NCBI RefSeq assembly: GCF_004792685.1
Contig: NZ_SRXT01000005.1
Coordinates: 186,001 to 250,000 of the forward strand
Source: Sphingomonas gei
GTDB lineage: Bacteria; Pseudomonadota; Alphaproteobacteria; Sphingomonadales; Sphingomonadaceae
Direction: 5' to 3'
Length of the DNA: 64,000 bases
In this document: positions 35,562-44,350 of the stretch, in pieces
How positions within the stretch are numbered: position 1 is the stretch's first letter
Layout: every line of letters begins with the position of its first letter
Made by a program: the position numbers and the translations under genes
The notes under the pieces: model-generated
The model's input: the letters and a program-made list of their open reading frames with translations, nothing else
Databases searched by the model: none
What the model was told of the DNA's origin: nothing

Positions 35562-36904
35562 TGCCCGAATCTTATTACACGCTGGCGATCGTCGCCGCGA
35601 GCATCGCCGCAGTGATCTTCCTGGTGTTGCGCTTCAAGCTGCAGCCGTTCCTCGTGCTGCTGCTCGTGGCCCTGGTCACCGGGCTCGCATTCGGCGGCGA
35701 GCCCCAGACGGTGATCGCGGCGATCCGCAAGGGCACTGGCGAGGCGCTGGGCTTCGTCGCGGTGGTGATCGGTCTCGGCGCGATACTCGGCGGGCTGCTC
35801 GAGGCGAGCGGCGGCGTCAACGCGATCGCGCATCGCCTGCTCGACCTGTTCGGCGAGAAACGCGTGCCCTGGGCGCTCACCGCGGTGGGCATCGTGGTCG
35901 GCGTGCCGTTGTTCTTCGACGTGGCGTTCATCATCCTCGCGCCGTTGCTCGCCACCCTGGCGATCCGCGCCGAGCGCCGGGTGACTTATTTCGCGCTGCC
36001 GCTGCTCGCCGGGCTGATGACGATGCACGCCTTGCTGCCACCGCATCCGGGCCCGGTCGCGGTCGCAGAGCTGATCCACACCGATTACGGGCTGCTTGCT
36101 TTCTACGGATTGATCTGCGGGATTCCGTCGGCGCTGCTCGCGGGGCCGGTCTTCGCCAAGATGTTCCACGGCGCGCCCGGCTTCGGCGACCAGGCGCCGC
36201 CGCCGATGCTCGACGAAGGCGCGCCGCAGACCAACCCGATCGGCTTCGGGCCGGCGCTGCTCGCGATGCTGTTTCCGCTCGGCCTGATCCTGATCGCGGC
36301 GGTGGCGGGGCAGGCGATGGCACCGGGCCCGGCCAAGACCTTCCTGCTGTTCCTCGGTCACCCGTTCACCGCGCTGATGCTCGCCGCGCTGTCGGTAACC
36401 GGCTGGCTGCGGGTGCGCGAGGGCGCGCCCTGGGCGACGCTGTCGCGCATCATGACGCGCGCGCTTGAGCCGGCCGGGCTGATGGTGCTGATCATCGGCG
36501 CGGGCGCGGCCTATAAGGAAGTGCTGATCGAATCGGGGGCGGGGCAGCAGATCACGGCGCTGGTCACCGCCGCGCAGGTCTCGGTGCCGGTGTTCGCGTT
36601 CCTGCTGTCGGCTTTCGTCCGCATCGCGCAGGGTTCCGCCACGGTCGCGATGGTGACGGCCGCGGGGCTCGCCGGACCTTTGATCACCGCGGCGGCGCTC
36701 AGCCCGAGCCGGATCGCCTTGGTGACGATCGCGATCGGCGGCGGGGCGACGATCGCCAGCCATGTCAACGACACCGGCTTCTGGCTGGTGAAGCAATATC
36801 TCGGGCTGACCGAGGCGCAGACCTTCCGCAGCTGGACGATCGGCGCCACGATCGCCGGCCTGACGAGTTTCGGCATAGCCTTGTTGATCTGGCCGTTCGT
36901 ATAG
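35561..36904 (+). CDS. GntP-family gluconate/organic acid permease
   Basis: A 447-residue inner-membrane symporter of the GntP family with about 12-14 helices. PLFFDVAFIILAPLLATLA, PLLAGLMTMHALLPPHPGPVAVAEL and the C-terminal RIAQGSATVAMVTAAGLAG with GGGATIASHVNDTGFWLVKQ are conserved GntP segments. Members take up gluconate, or related sugar acids, with protons. Set between an exported sugar oxidoreductase and an exported lactonase, it probably imports the acid they make. Confidence 0.9.
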   Translation: MPESYYTLAIVAASIAAVIFLVLRFKLQPFLVLLLVALVTGLAFGGEPQTVIAAIRKGTGEALGFVAVVIGLGAILGGLLEASGGVNAIAHRLLDLFGEKRVPWALTAVGIVVGVPLFFDVAFIILAPLLATLAIRAERRVTYFALPLLAGLMTMHALLPPHPGPVAVAELIHTDYGLLAFYGLICGIPSALLAGPVFAKMFHGAPGFGDQAPPPMLDEGAPQTNPIGFGPALLAMLFPLGLILIAAVAGQAMAPGPAKTFLLFLGHPFTALMLAALSVTGWLRVREGAPWATLSRIMTRALEPAGLMVLIIGAGAAYKEVLIESGAGQQITALVTAAQVSVPVFAFLLSAFVRIAQGSATVAMVTAAGLAGPLITAAALSPSRIALVTIAIGGGATIASHVNDTGFWLVKQYLGLTEAQTFRSWTIGATIAGLTSFGIALLIWPFV

Positions 36905-36912
36905 AGAGACCC

Positions 36913-37929
36913 ATGACTCACTCGATCACGCGCCGCGCCGCGCTCGCCGGCATGGCGGCGCTTCCCTTCGTTCCCGCGCTTGCGCGCGCCGCGACCGTTG
37001 GCGGTATCACCCGCTTCGATCCCGCACTCGACGCCGTGGTCGACGTGAACACCCCGATCGAAGTGCTTTCCAGCGGCTATAGATGGGCGGAGGGACCGGT
37101 CTGGGTGAAAAGCGGCGGCTATCTGCTGTTTTCCGACGTTCCCGCGAACGTGGTGCACCGCTGGAAGCAGGGAGAGGGCGTCACTCGGTTCCTCGATCCC
37201 TCGGGCCTCGCCGGACCGATCCCGGCGGGCATCCGCGAGGCCGGGGCCAACGGGCTAGCGGTGGATGCGCGGGGGCGGCTGATCCTGGCCGATTCGGGAA
37301 CGCGGGCGATCGCCGCGGTCGACCTCGCCACCAAGCGCCGCACGATCCTCGCCGACCGCTACCAGGGCAAGCGCTTCAACAGCTGCAACGACGTCGCGAT
37401 CGGCAGGAACGGCGCGATCTATTTCACCGATCCGCCTTATGGACTGGCCGAGGGCGACACTTCGCCGCTCAAGGAACTCGGCTTCAACGGCGTGTTCCTG
37501 CGTACCGCCGACGGCAAGGTCCGTGTGATCGACGATACGCTCAAGCGCCCCAACGGGATCGGCCTCTGCCCGAAGAAGACGACGCTCTACGTCGCGATGT
37601 CGGACGAGGCGCGGCCGCATATTCTCGCATATCCGCTCGGTGCCGACGGCATGCCGCGCGCCGCCGCGGCCGTCTTCCACGATTTCAGCGAGCCGCTCGC
37701 CCGCAAGCTGCCCGGGCTTCCCGATGGGCTCAAGGTCGACAAGGCCGGCCGGCTGTTCGCCAGCGGGCCCGGCGGGATCTACGTCCTCTCGCCCGAAGGC
37801 AAGGCGCTCGGCCTGATCGCGACGGGCAAGGCGGCCGCCAATTGCGCGTTCGGCGAGGATGGCCGGACGCTGTTCGTCACTTCGAGCGACATGCTGGCGC
37901 GCGTCCGGCTGAAGACACCGGGCTGGTAA
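36913..37929 (+). CDS. Tat-exported SMP-30/gluconolactonase-family protein
   Basis: A 338-residue six-bladed propeller lactonase. SITRRAALAGMAALPFVPALA is a Tat signal. YRWAEGPVWVKSGGYLLFSD provides the first metal-binding glutamate, GANGLAVDARGRLILADSG, FNSCNDVAIGRNGAIYFTDPPYG the asparagine ligand, RPNGIGLCP and LPDGLKVDKAGRLFASGPGG the aspartate ligand region. It would hydrolyse the sugar lactone in the periplasm. It begins eight bases after the permease stop. Confidence 0.88.
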   Translation: MTHSITRRAALAGMAALPFVPALARAATVGGITRFDPALDAVVDVNTPIEVLSSGYRWAEGPVWVKSGGYLLFSDVPANVVHRWKQGEGVTRFLDPSGLAGPIPAGIREAGANGLAVDARGRLILADSGTRAIAAVDLATKRRTILADRYQGKRFNSCNDVAIGRNGAIYFTDPPYGLAEGDTSPLKELGFNGVFLRTADGKVRVIDDTLKRPNGIGLCPKKTTLYVAMSDEARPHILAYPLGADGMPRAAAAVFHDFSEPLARKLPGLPDGLKVDKAGRLFASGPGGIYVLSPEGKALGLIATGKAAANCAFGEDGRTLFVTSSDMLARVRLKTPGW

Positions 37930-37940
37930 TAAAGGAAAAT

Positions 37941-38070
37941 CCTCCCTCGCGCAGCGGGGGAGGTGGCGCCGAAGGCGACGGAGGGGGCGTGGCCGCGCGC
38001 GTATCGCTTGTGGAGAGGCCCCCTCCGTCATGCTGCGCATGCCACCTCCCCCGCTTGCGCGGGGGAGGAG
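37941..38070. repeat. Palindromic GGGGGAGG/CCTCCCCC repeat
   Basis: A 130-base inverted element: CCTCCCTCGCGCAGCGGGGG and GGAGGTGGCGCC on the left, GCCACCTCCCCCGCTTGCGC and GGGGGAGGA on the right, with matching inner CGGAGGGGG/CCCCCTCCG arms. Confidence 0.85.
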
Positions 38071-38106
38071 CTTTCAATGGTGTCGATGCGCCCCTAGATC
38101 ACAGGC

Positions 38107-38853
38107 ATGGCCGAACCCGAGGCGATTCCCGCCGCTACCGTGATCGTGATGCGTGAGACCGCCGGGGGGCCGCCCGAATTGCTGATCGTCGAGCGGGCGC
38201 GGGCGATGTCGTTTGCCGGCGGCGCGCTGGTGTTTCCGGGCGGGCGCGTGGACCCGGCGGACGACGCGCTGGCTGCAACGCTGGAAGGCGATCGCGACGA
38301 TCTCGCGGCGCGGATCGCGGCGGTGCGCGAGACGATCGAGGAAGCCGGAGTGGCAGTGGGCGTGCGCGTGCCCGCCGACGCCATTCCCGATCTCCAGCGC
38401 CGGCTCTATGCCGGCGAGGCCATGGCGGCGTTGCTCGACGAATTCCATGGCACGCTCGATCTCGACGCGCTGCACTTCTTCGCGCGCTGGCTGCCCGCGG
38501 GCGTCCATCACAAGGTGTTCGACACGCGATTCTATCTCGCTCGCGCGCCTGAGGGTGCCGAGCCGGTCGTCGACGGCAACGAGAATGTTCGCCTGTTCTG
38601 GGCGACGGCGCGGGCAGTGCTCGACGCCGCCGATCGCGGCGAGGCGACGATCATCTTTCCCACCCGGCGCAACCTCGAACGGCTGGCATTGTTTGCGAGT
38701 TTCGCCGATGCCGCCGCCGATGCGCGGGCACGTCCGGTCCGTGTCGTTACGCCGTGGATCGAGGCGCGCGACGATGGCGACCATCTGTGCATTCCGGACG
38801 ATCTCGGTTATCCGGTGACTTCGGAGTTGCTGGCGAGGGCGGTCCGGGCGTGA
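38107..38853 (+). CDS. NUDIX hydrolase (NUDT7/19-like)
   Basis: A 248-residue NUDIX protein. The Nudix box is split by an insertion, as in the CoA-type NUDT7/19 group: FPGGRVDPADD near residue 40 and, after about 22 residues, VRETIEEAGVAVG near 76. Upstream LIVERARAMSFAGGALVF and a C-terminal helical extension fit the same group. Substrate could be a CoA derivative or other nucleoside diphosphate compound. The stop overlaps the start of the extensin-like gene. Confidence 0.85.
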   Translation: MAEPEAIPAATVIVMRETAGGPPELLIVERARAMSFAGGALVFPGGRVDPADDALAATLEGDRDDLAARIAAVRETIEEAGVAVGVRVPADAIPDLQRRLYAGEAMAALLDEFHGTLDLDALHFFARWLPAGVHHKVFDTRFYLARAPEGAEPVVDGNENVRLFWATARAVLDAADRGEATIIFPTRRNLERLALFASFADAAADARARPVRVVTPWIEARDDGDHLCIPDDLGYPVTSELLARAVRA

Positions 38854-39581
38854 GGACGATTCGCCGGGCGATCCTGGCCGTCCTGCTCTTCGCGATGTTG
38901 CTGCTCGTCTTCTTTGCGATCTACGCAATGGTCCGCAATCGCCCGCAGGACCTGCCCTGGACCCGGCTCGATCTCGGCCAGCCGATCGGCGCGTTCACCG
39001 GCCGCAAGCTTGCCGGGCTGACCGACAATTTCGCCGAATGCCGCGCTTTGCTTCAGGCGGCCGGGGTGCGCTACACGATCCTGCCGACCGTCAAATCGGC
39101 GGGAAAATGCGGCTATGCCGATGGCCTGCGCTTCGTGCCCGGCGGAGCGCAGCGAGTCGAGTTCACGCCGGCGCGGCTCGGCGTGTCATGCCCGGTCGCT
39201 GCTGCGCTGTCGATGTGGGAATGGAACGTCCTCCAGCCCGCCGCGCAGAAACATTTCGGCGCGCGGGTCGAGCGGGTCGAGCATCTCGGCAGCTATTCGT
39301 GCCGCCGCCTCTATGGCCGCAGCGCGGGCGACTGGAGCGAGCACGCGACCGCCGATGCGATCGACGTCGCCGGGTTCCGGCTCTCCGACGGAACGCATGT
39401 CAGCGTGCTGGGCGACTGGCAGGGTGGGGGAGAGAAGGCCGCGTTCCTGCGCGACGTGCGCACCGGGGGGTGCAGCTTGTTCTCGACGGTTTTGTCGCCG
39501 GATTACAATGCGGCGCACCGCGATCATCTGCACCTCGACCAGGCCGAGCGCGGCGAGATGGGGTGGCGGGCCTGCCGGTAG
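38850..39581 (+). CDS. Extensin-like C-terminal domain protein
   Basis: A 243-residue membrane-anchored protein starting at GTG 38850 (GTGA overlap with the NUDIX stop). One N-terminal membrane helix (ILAVLLFAMLLLVFFAIYAMV) then the extensin-like C domain: CRALLQAAGVRYTILP, SCPVAAALSMWEW, GSYSCRRLYGRS, HATADAIDVAGF and the terminal HRDHLHLD. The HLHLD and cysteine pattern suggest a metal- or peptidoglycan-related periplasmic role, but no activity is established for the family. Confidence 0.85.
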   Translation: MRTIRRAILAVLLFAMLLLVFFAIYAMVRNRPQDLPWTRLDLGQPIGAFTGRKLAGLTDNFAECRALLQAAGVRYTILPTVKSAGKCGYADGLRFVPGGAQRVEFTPARLGVSCPVAAALSMWEWNVLQPAAQKHFGARVERVEHLGSYSCRRLYGRSAGDWSEHATADAIDVAGFRLSDGTHVSVLGDWQGGGEKAAFLRDVRTGGCSLFSTVLSPDYNAAHRDHLHLDQAERGEMGWRACR

Positions 39582-39596
39582 ACAGGCCCGAGAAGT

Positions 39597-40145
39597 TCAG
39601 TTCAGCGCGGCGGTGTCGACCTTTTCCACCCATTGCGGGAAGAAAGCCGGCTGGCGGTTCGACCAGCCCGAGGCAGTCGCCGCGGCTTCGCTGATCGACT
39701 GGAGCAGCTTGCGCCGCAGATCGGGGTGCAAATGCGGCAGCGCCGCCGCCGAGCAGAATGCCGAGGGCAGCCATGGCCGCACTTCGGCGCCGATCAGCCG
39801 CTCGTAAAGGAAGCGATAGGCCGAGAAGCTGGTCAGCCGGCCCTGGCCGAGATCGAACGCCGAGACGGTGACGAGCGGCGCCAGGAACGGCTCCATCGCG
39901 CCGAGGTCGTTATCGTCGGGCATCAATGCGCGCAGCTCGGGGATGCGCTCGTACATGCGCGCCTGGGCGCGGATGCTGGCGGCTTCGACCACGTCGCGCG
40001 ACCAGCGCTCCATCGCATCCTCGCGCTCGAGGCCGATGTCGAGCGCACGGCGCACATAGCGCTGCGTCGATGCGGAGAACCCCGCAAATTCCTTCATTTC
40101 GGCCAGCGTCATGGCGCCTTCGGCCGGCTTCATTCTCGATGCCAT
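39597..40145 (-). CDS. Conserved-looking hypothetical protein
   Basis: A 182-residue soluble protein, MASRMKPAEGAMTLAEMKEF at the N-terminus, mainly helical with no membrane segment. GGGAG lies eight bases before the ATG at 40145. No family name could be assigned. It is convergent with the extensin-like gene and divergent from the CHAP gene. Confidence 0.65.
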   Translation of the reverse strand: MASRMKPAEGAMTLAEMKEFAGFSASTQRYVRRALDIGLEREDAMERWSRDVVEAASIRAQARMYERIPELRALMPDDNDLGAMEPFLAPLVTVSAFDLGQGRLTSFSAYRFLYERLIGAEVRPWLPSAFCSAAALPHLHPDLRRKLLQSISEAAATASGWSNRQPAFFPQWVEKVDTAALN

Positions 40146-40591
40146 TACCTTAACTCCCACCCCACTCAATTCCACCGGCGATCATGCGACAAATTGGTTA
40201 ACGCGTCGCTTAATCGACCGTTGGCTCCCGTTCATTATAGGAATCTAAAAGGTGGTGCAGCGCAACATCGGTTGCGATGAATCGAGGTTCGGCATCGTGG
40301 AAAACCCTTAAGCTGATGCCCGTACGCAACAAAGCTGCGTGCTCTGCGGCTCGGGCCGGAACGCCTCTTCCGGCCATGGCCAGACGCGCCTGACGCAAGC
40401 GAGGCCTGCAAAATTAACAAATCCTAAACCTTCCGGCGACGCGAAAGCCTTCGTTTTCCGCCATTTTCAGGCGGTTCCCTCGGCCTATCGGTTCGCCGCA
40501 ACGGTTCGTCGGATCGGCGATCCGCAGGGGTTACCGCCGTCCTATGATCAGGCTAGCAACACTCAATCGCTTTCCTGACCCGGGGGGTCCC
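40146..40591. other. 446-base gap with no convincing gene
   Basis: Between divergent genes. It is somewhat AT-richer in places (for example AAAATTAACAAATCCTAAAC near 40411) and should hold the promoters of both neighbours, but no clear -35/-10 pair, repeat or coding frame stood out. Open frames here look like chance. Confidence 0.4.
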
Positions 40592-41167
40592 ATGAATTTC
40601 CGAGTTTTCGCAGCGCGCTTTGCGCTGGTGGTGTCGTGCGCCCTGATGACTGCCGTCCCCGCCCAGGCGAAAAGCGCCTATCTCCAGTGCGCGCCGTATG
40701 CGCGTGAGGTCTCGGGCGTGAAGATCCACGGCAACGCCTGGACCTGGTGGAGCCAGGCGGCCGGCCACTACGCCCGCGGCAATGCCCCCAAGGTCGGCGC
40801 GGTGATGTCGTTCAAGAAGACCTCGAAGAACCCGTTCGGCCATGTGGCGATGGTTTCGCAGGTCGTCAGCGACCGCGAAGTGCTGCTCACCCATGCCAAT
40901 TGGTCGCGCCGCGGCGGGATCGAGCGCGGCGTTCGCGCCGTCGACGTATCGACGGCGGGCGACTGGAGCGAAGTGCGCGTGTGGTTCGCCCCGCTCGGCG
41001 GGCTCGGCACGTCGAGCTATCCGGTCAACGGCTTCATCTATTCGGACGGCGCGGACGAGGATACGTTCGACGCGCCGGTGACGATCGCGAAGACCACCGA
41101 CAAGGTGCTGGTCGCCTCGCTCACCCTCGATCTCAGCGACCTCAAGCTCGAGACTGGGGTCAACTGA
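40592..41167 (+). CDS. Exported CHAP-domain cell-wall hydrolase
   Basis: A 191-residue protein with a signal peptide (ending PAQAKSA) and an NlpC/P60-like CHAP domain: catalytic cysteine in YLQCAPYAREVSGVKIHGNA, GNAPKVGAVMSFKK, catalytic histidine in PFGHVAMVSQVV and a polar residue in THANWSRRGG. CHAP enzymes are cysteine amidases or endopeptidases of peptidoglycan. A G-run (CCGGGGGG) precedes the ATG as the likely ribosome site. A conserved C-terminal TLDLSDLKLETG extension of unknown role follows. Confidence 0.85.
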   Translation: MNFRVFAARFALVVSCALMTAVPAQAKSAYLQCAPYAREVSGVKIHGNAWTWWSQAAGHYARGNAPKVGAVMSFKKTSKNPFGHVAMVSQVVSDREVLLTHANWSRRGGIERGVRAVDVSTAGDWSEVRVWFAPLGGLGTSSYPVNGFIYSDGADEDTFDAPVTIAKTTDKVLVASLTLDLSDLKLETGVN

Positions 41168-41180
41168 GCATTATAAGGCT

Positions 41181-41663
41181 CTAAGCCTTTGGGGTGAACG
41201 CCAGCGCCACGCCGTTCATGCAATAGCGCTTGCCGGTCGGCCGCGGGCCATCATCGAAAAGGTGCCCGAGATGCCCGCCGCAGCGGCGACACAGGACCTC
41301 GGTGCGCGCCATTCCCAGCGAGCGATCGGTTTTTGTGACCACCGCATTGGGCAGAGCCGCATAGAAGCTCGGCCATCCCGTTCCGCTCTCGAACTTGGTC
41401 GACGACGCGAATAACGGCAGGCTGCACCCGGCACAGGCGAACACACCGGCGCGATGCTCCTTGTTGAGCGAGCTGGTTCCCGGAAACTCGGTCGCGCCCT
41501 GGCGCAGCGTGCGATACGCCGCGGGGCTCAGCCGCTTCTTCCACTCGGCATCGGTGAGCGTGAACGGAAAATGCTGCGCGGCCTCGGCAGGCGCGCCACC
41601 GCAAGCGGCAGTGATGGCGCCGAGCCCGGCGACGGCGAGGAGAGTGCGGCGATCGGTTTGCAT
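41181..41663 (-). CDS. msrB: Exported peptide-methionine (R)-S-oxide reductase
   Basis: Reduces methionine-R-sulfoxide in proteins. 160 residues: signal TDRRTLLAVAGLGAITAACG contains both a Tat-like RR motif and a lipobox-like AAC. Catalytic domain: zinc cysteines in FACAGCSLPLF and VLCRRCGGHLGH, STKFESGTGWPSFY, and the catalytic cysteine in RYCMNGVAL. Most MsrB are cytoplasmic, so this is an envelope version. Start 41663 chosen because the signal begins there; the frame is open further up through a repeat. Confidence 0.9.
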   Translation of the reverse strand: MQTDRRTLLAVAGLGAITAACGGAPAEAAQHFPFTLTDAEWKKRLSPAAYRTLRQGATEFPGTSSLNKEHRAGVFACAGCSLPLFASSTKFESGTGWPSFYAALPNAVVTKTDRSLGMARTEVLCRRCGGHLGHLFDDGPRPTGKRYCMNGVALAFTPKA

Positions 41664-41685
41664 GAACGGGATGTGGGTATTCGAC

Positions 41686-41828
41686 TCCCCTCCCTGCAAG
41701 GGAGGGGTTGGGGGTGGGTGCGACCCCGGCGAAAGCCGGGGGAGCCCATCGACCGGCTGGTCAGGGAGAACAGGCGGGCATCGAGCCCCGCCTGTTCTCA
41801 ACCCACTGACCCCTCCCTTGTAGGGAGG
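41686..41828. repeat. Palindromic repeat, CCCTCCCTGCAAGGGAGGG family
   Basis: CCCCTCCCTGCAAGGGAGGG at one end and CCCCTCCCTTGTAGGGAGG at the other, with an internal CCCCGGCGAAAGCCGGGG. Relative of 31482-31630. Lies between the msrB start and the P450 stop. Confidence 0.8.
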
Positions 41829-41840
41829 CGAATCCTCGGT

Positions 41841-43076
41841 TCAATAGCGGCTCAGTTCCACCGGCATCTTCCTATACCCGTGGACGAAGCACGCCGCGAC
41901 GCGTTCGGGCTCGCGCAGCGCGTTCACCCGCAGCCGGCGCTTCGCCATCTCCTCGAGCAAGATTCCGATCTGCAGCTCGGCAAGCCGCGCGCCGACGCAG
42001 CGATGGATGCCGTGGCCGAATGCCAGATGCCGCCGGGCATTGTCGCGGTCGACGATGATCCTGTCGGCGTTGGGAAACACGCTCTCGTCGCGATTGGCCG
42101 AGACGTACCAGAGCGCGAGTTTGTCGCCCGCGCGGATCTGCTGACCTTCGAGCTCGGCGTCCTGCGTCGCGGTGCGCCGCATATGGGCGAGCGGGGTCTG
42201 CCAGCGGATGATCTCCTGCACGGCATTTGGGATCAGCCCCGGATCAGCTTCGAGCTTTGCGCGCTCGCCGGGGAATTGCTCGAGCCCCCAGGCATAGGCG
42301 CTCATCGAGTTTCGCGTCGTGTCGTTGCCGCCGACGATCAGCAGGATGAGGTTGCCGAGGAATTCCATCTGATCCATGTGCGCCATCGCATCCGAATGGA
42401 TCATCATCGAGATCAGATCGGGCGTCGGCGCCTTGCCGACCTTGCTTTGCCACAGATTGCCGAAATAGGCGGCGCATTCGAACAGGATCGTCCGCCGTTC
42501 TTCCTTGCGCGCCGGATCGTTGGCGATTTCGATGTCGCCCGCCCAATCGGACCAATGCGTCAGCAGCCGCCGCTCTTCCCACGGGAAATCGAACAGGATC
42601 GCGAGCATCTGGGTGGTCAGCTCGATCGATACGCTGTCGACCCAGTCGAATGCCTTGCCCACCGGAAGCGAATCGAGGATCTCGGCGCTGCGCGCGCGGA
42701 TATTCGCATTCATCCGCGCCATTTCCGAAGGCGTGAACGCCGGCGCGACGGTGCGTCGCTGGCCGGTGTGCCTGGGCCGGTCCATCGCGATGAACATCGG
42801 CATCTTGATGTCGCCCTCCTTCACGTCGGCGACGGTGATGCCGCCTGCTTCGGACGAATAGAGATCGGGCAGCGATTCGACCTGGACGATCGGCTTGTAC
42901 GACGAGACCGACCAGAATGGGCCGAAGGCGCTGTGCTCGGTATAATATACCGGCGCCTTTTCGCGCAGTTGGCGGAACGGCGCCTGCCAGACATCGTCGC
43001 GGTACAATTCGGGCCGGCTCATATCGAGCGGATCGACTGCATTCCCCGAACGCGACTCGGTCGCCAGCGTCGCCAT
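41841..43076 (-). CDS. Cytochrome P450, CYP153-like
   Basis: A 411-residue soluble bacterial P450. I-helix LLIVGGNDTTRNSMS near residue 255, EIIRWQTPLAHMRRTA (K-helix E-x-x-R), and heme-binding AFGHGIHRCVGARLAELQ near 355. The I-helix and WQTPLAHMRR segment are close to what is known of CYP153 alkane/fatty-acid omega-hydroxylases. No ferredoxin or ferredoxin reductase gene is adjacent, so electron partners must come from elsewhere. Substrate is inference. Confidence 0.85.
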   Translation of the reverse strand: MATLATESRSGNAVDPLDMSRPELYRDDVWQAPFRQLREKAPVYYTEHSAFGPFWSVSSYKPIVQVESLPDLYSSEAGGITVADVKEGDIKMPMFIAMDRPRHTGQRRTVAPAFTPSEMARMNANIRARSAEILDSLPVGKAFDWVDSVSIELTTQMLAILFDFPWEERRLLTHWSDWAGDIEIANDPARKEERRTILFECAAYFGNLWQSKVGKAPTPDLISMMIHSDAMAHMDQMEFLGNLILLIVGGNDTTRNSMSAYAWGLEQFPGERAKLEADPGLIPNAVQEIIRWQTPLAHMRRTATQDAELEGQQIRAGDKLALWYVSANRDESVFPNADRIIVDRDNARRHLAFGHGIHRCVGARLAELQIGILLEEMAKRRLRVNALREPERVAACFVHGYRKMPVELSRY

Positions 43077-43108
43077 TATGCCTCTCCTGCCTTTTGGCGA
43101 GGAGAAGC

Positions 43109-44350
43109 TTAACTGACAGCTGTGTCAATAGTGCGACGGTCGCCGCGCTTGCTTCGTTTCGGGCTGCCCGATTTGAGCACGCCGCGGCGGAACAGCCGGG
43201 CCGCTACGGTGACGGTGATCGCCACCCACAGAATCTGCCAGGCCAGCGCCAGAGCATGCGGCCACAAAGCTGGCGAGTTGGCTGCGTGCGCCGCCATCGC
43301 CAGCGGCGAGCTGAACGGGAAGATCTCCGCCGCGCGCGCCAGCCACGTGTCGGGGTGGCCGCCGGCATAAGACGCGAAGCCGAGCATCGCGAACTGGAAG
43401 ATCGTGATCGGCAGCGACAGCATCTGGATCTCGCGTTGGGTCGAGGCGAGCGCGCCAACGCCGAGGAACACCGCGCTCTGCAGCATGTACGCCATGGTGA
43501 AATAGACGACGAACAGCAAAGGGAAGATCGGGCCGACGGCGACGCTCAGATTGCCGAGTCCATCGGCGACGCCGGCGGGCACGAACCGCGGCAGCTGCGC
43601 CAGCAGCGTCCCCCAGAAGCAGACGAACAGAAGCGCCGATCCGAATGCGCCGAGCAATTTGCCGAAGAAGACGCTTTCCAAGGGGATCGCCGCGGCCAGC
43701 ACTTCGATCACTTTGTTCGATCGCTCCTCGGCCATTGCGCCGACGGCCTGGCCGGAGAGCATCAGCGTCAGGAAGAAGATGCCCAACGCGGCGAAATAGG
43801 CGCTCTGCCCGCGCCCGCTGGTCGTTGCCTGACCGTGACCGATGACGGTGATCTCGGGGGTGCTGAGCGCCCGGGCACCGCCGAGCCGCTCCGCACGCAG
43901 CGCCTGCTCGGCAAGCTGCGCGAGATAATTGGCATCGGACCAGCCCGAGGGGCGACGCAGGATTCGCGGCTTGTCCAGCGGTCCGTAGAGCACCGCGGTT
44001 GCTTCGAACTGGCTGCTGTCGATCAATGCGCGGGCCTGCGCGGCGACGTCGTCGCCGGCGCCTTCGATCTGGAGCGCCGGCCAGCGCGTCGGCCGGCCGA
44101 ACGCTTCGCGTAACTGCTTGTCGACTTCGGCGATCTCCTTCGCCTTGTCGGCCGATGCGATCACCACGATGCGCTGGCGCGCCTCGCCGCTGCCTGCCGC
44201 GCTGGTCGCGCTCATGCTGCCGACCACGCCGAAGCCGATCATCAGCAAGGGGCTCAGCAGGAAGAGCAGGAAGGTCGGCGTCATCACCGTGGCGGTGAAG
44301 TCGCGGCGCGCGACGGTGAGCGTCTGGCGGAGCATGCGTCCGAAGCTCAT
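43109..44350 (-). CDS. ABC exporter permease (NatB-like)
   Basis: A 413-residue ABC-2 type permease: N-terminal helix (FLLFLLSPLLMIGFGVVG), a large extracytoplasmic loop of about 150 residues, then five C-terminal helices. EERSNKVIEVLAAAIPLESVFFGKL is the coupling segment typical of NatB/YhaP proteins. Start overlaps the ATPase stop (ATGA), so the two form one exporter. Cargo unknown; sodium, drugs or lipids are possible for the family. Confidence 0.88.
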   Translation of the reverse strand: MSFGRMLRQTLTVARRDFTATVMTPTFLLFLLSPLLMIGFGVVGSMSATSAAGSGEARQRIVVIASADKAKEIAEVDKQLREAFGRPTRWPALQIEGAGDDVAAQARALIDSSQFEATAVLYGPLDKPRILRRPSGWSDANYLAQLAEQALRAERLGGARALSTPEITVIGHGQATTSGRGQSAYFAALGIFFLTLMLSGQAVGAMAEERSNKVIEVLAAAIPLESVFFGKLLGAFGSALLFVCFWGTLLAQLPRFVPAGVADGLGNLSVAVGPIFPLLFVVYFTMAYMLQSAVFLGVGALASTQREIQMLSLPITIFQFAMLGFASYAGGHPDTWLARAAEIFPFSSPLAMAAHAANSPALWPHALALAWQILWVAITVTVAARLFRRGVLKSGSPKRSKRGDRRTIDTAVS

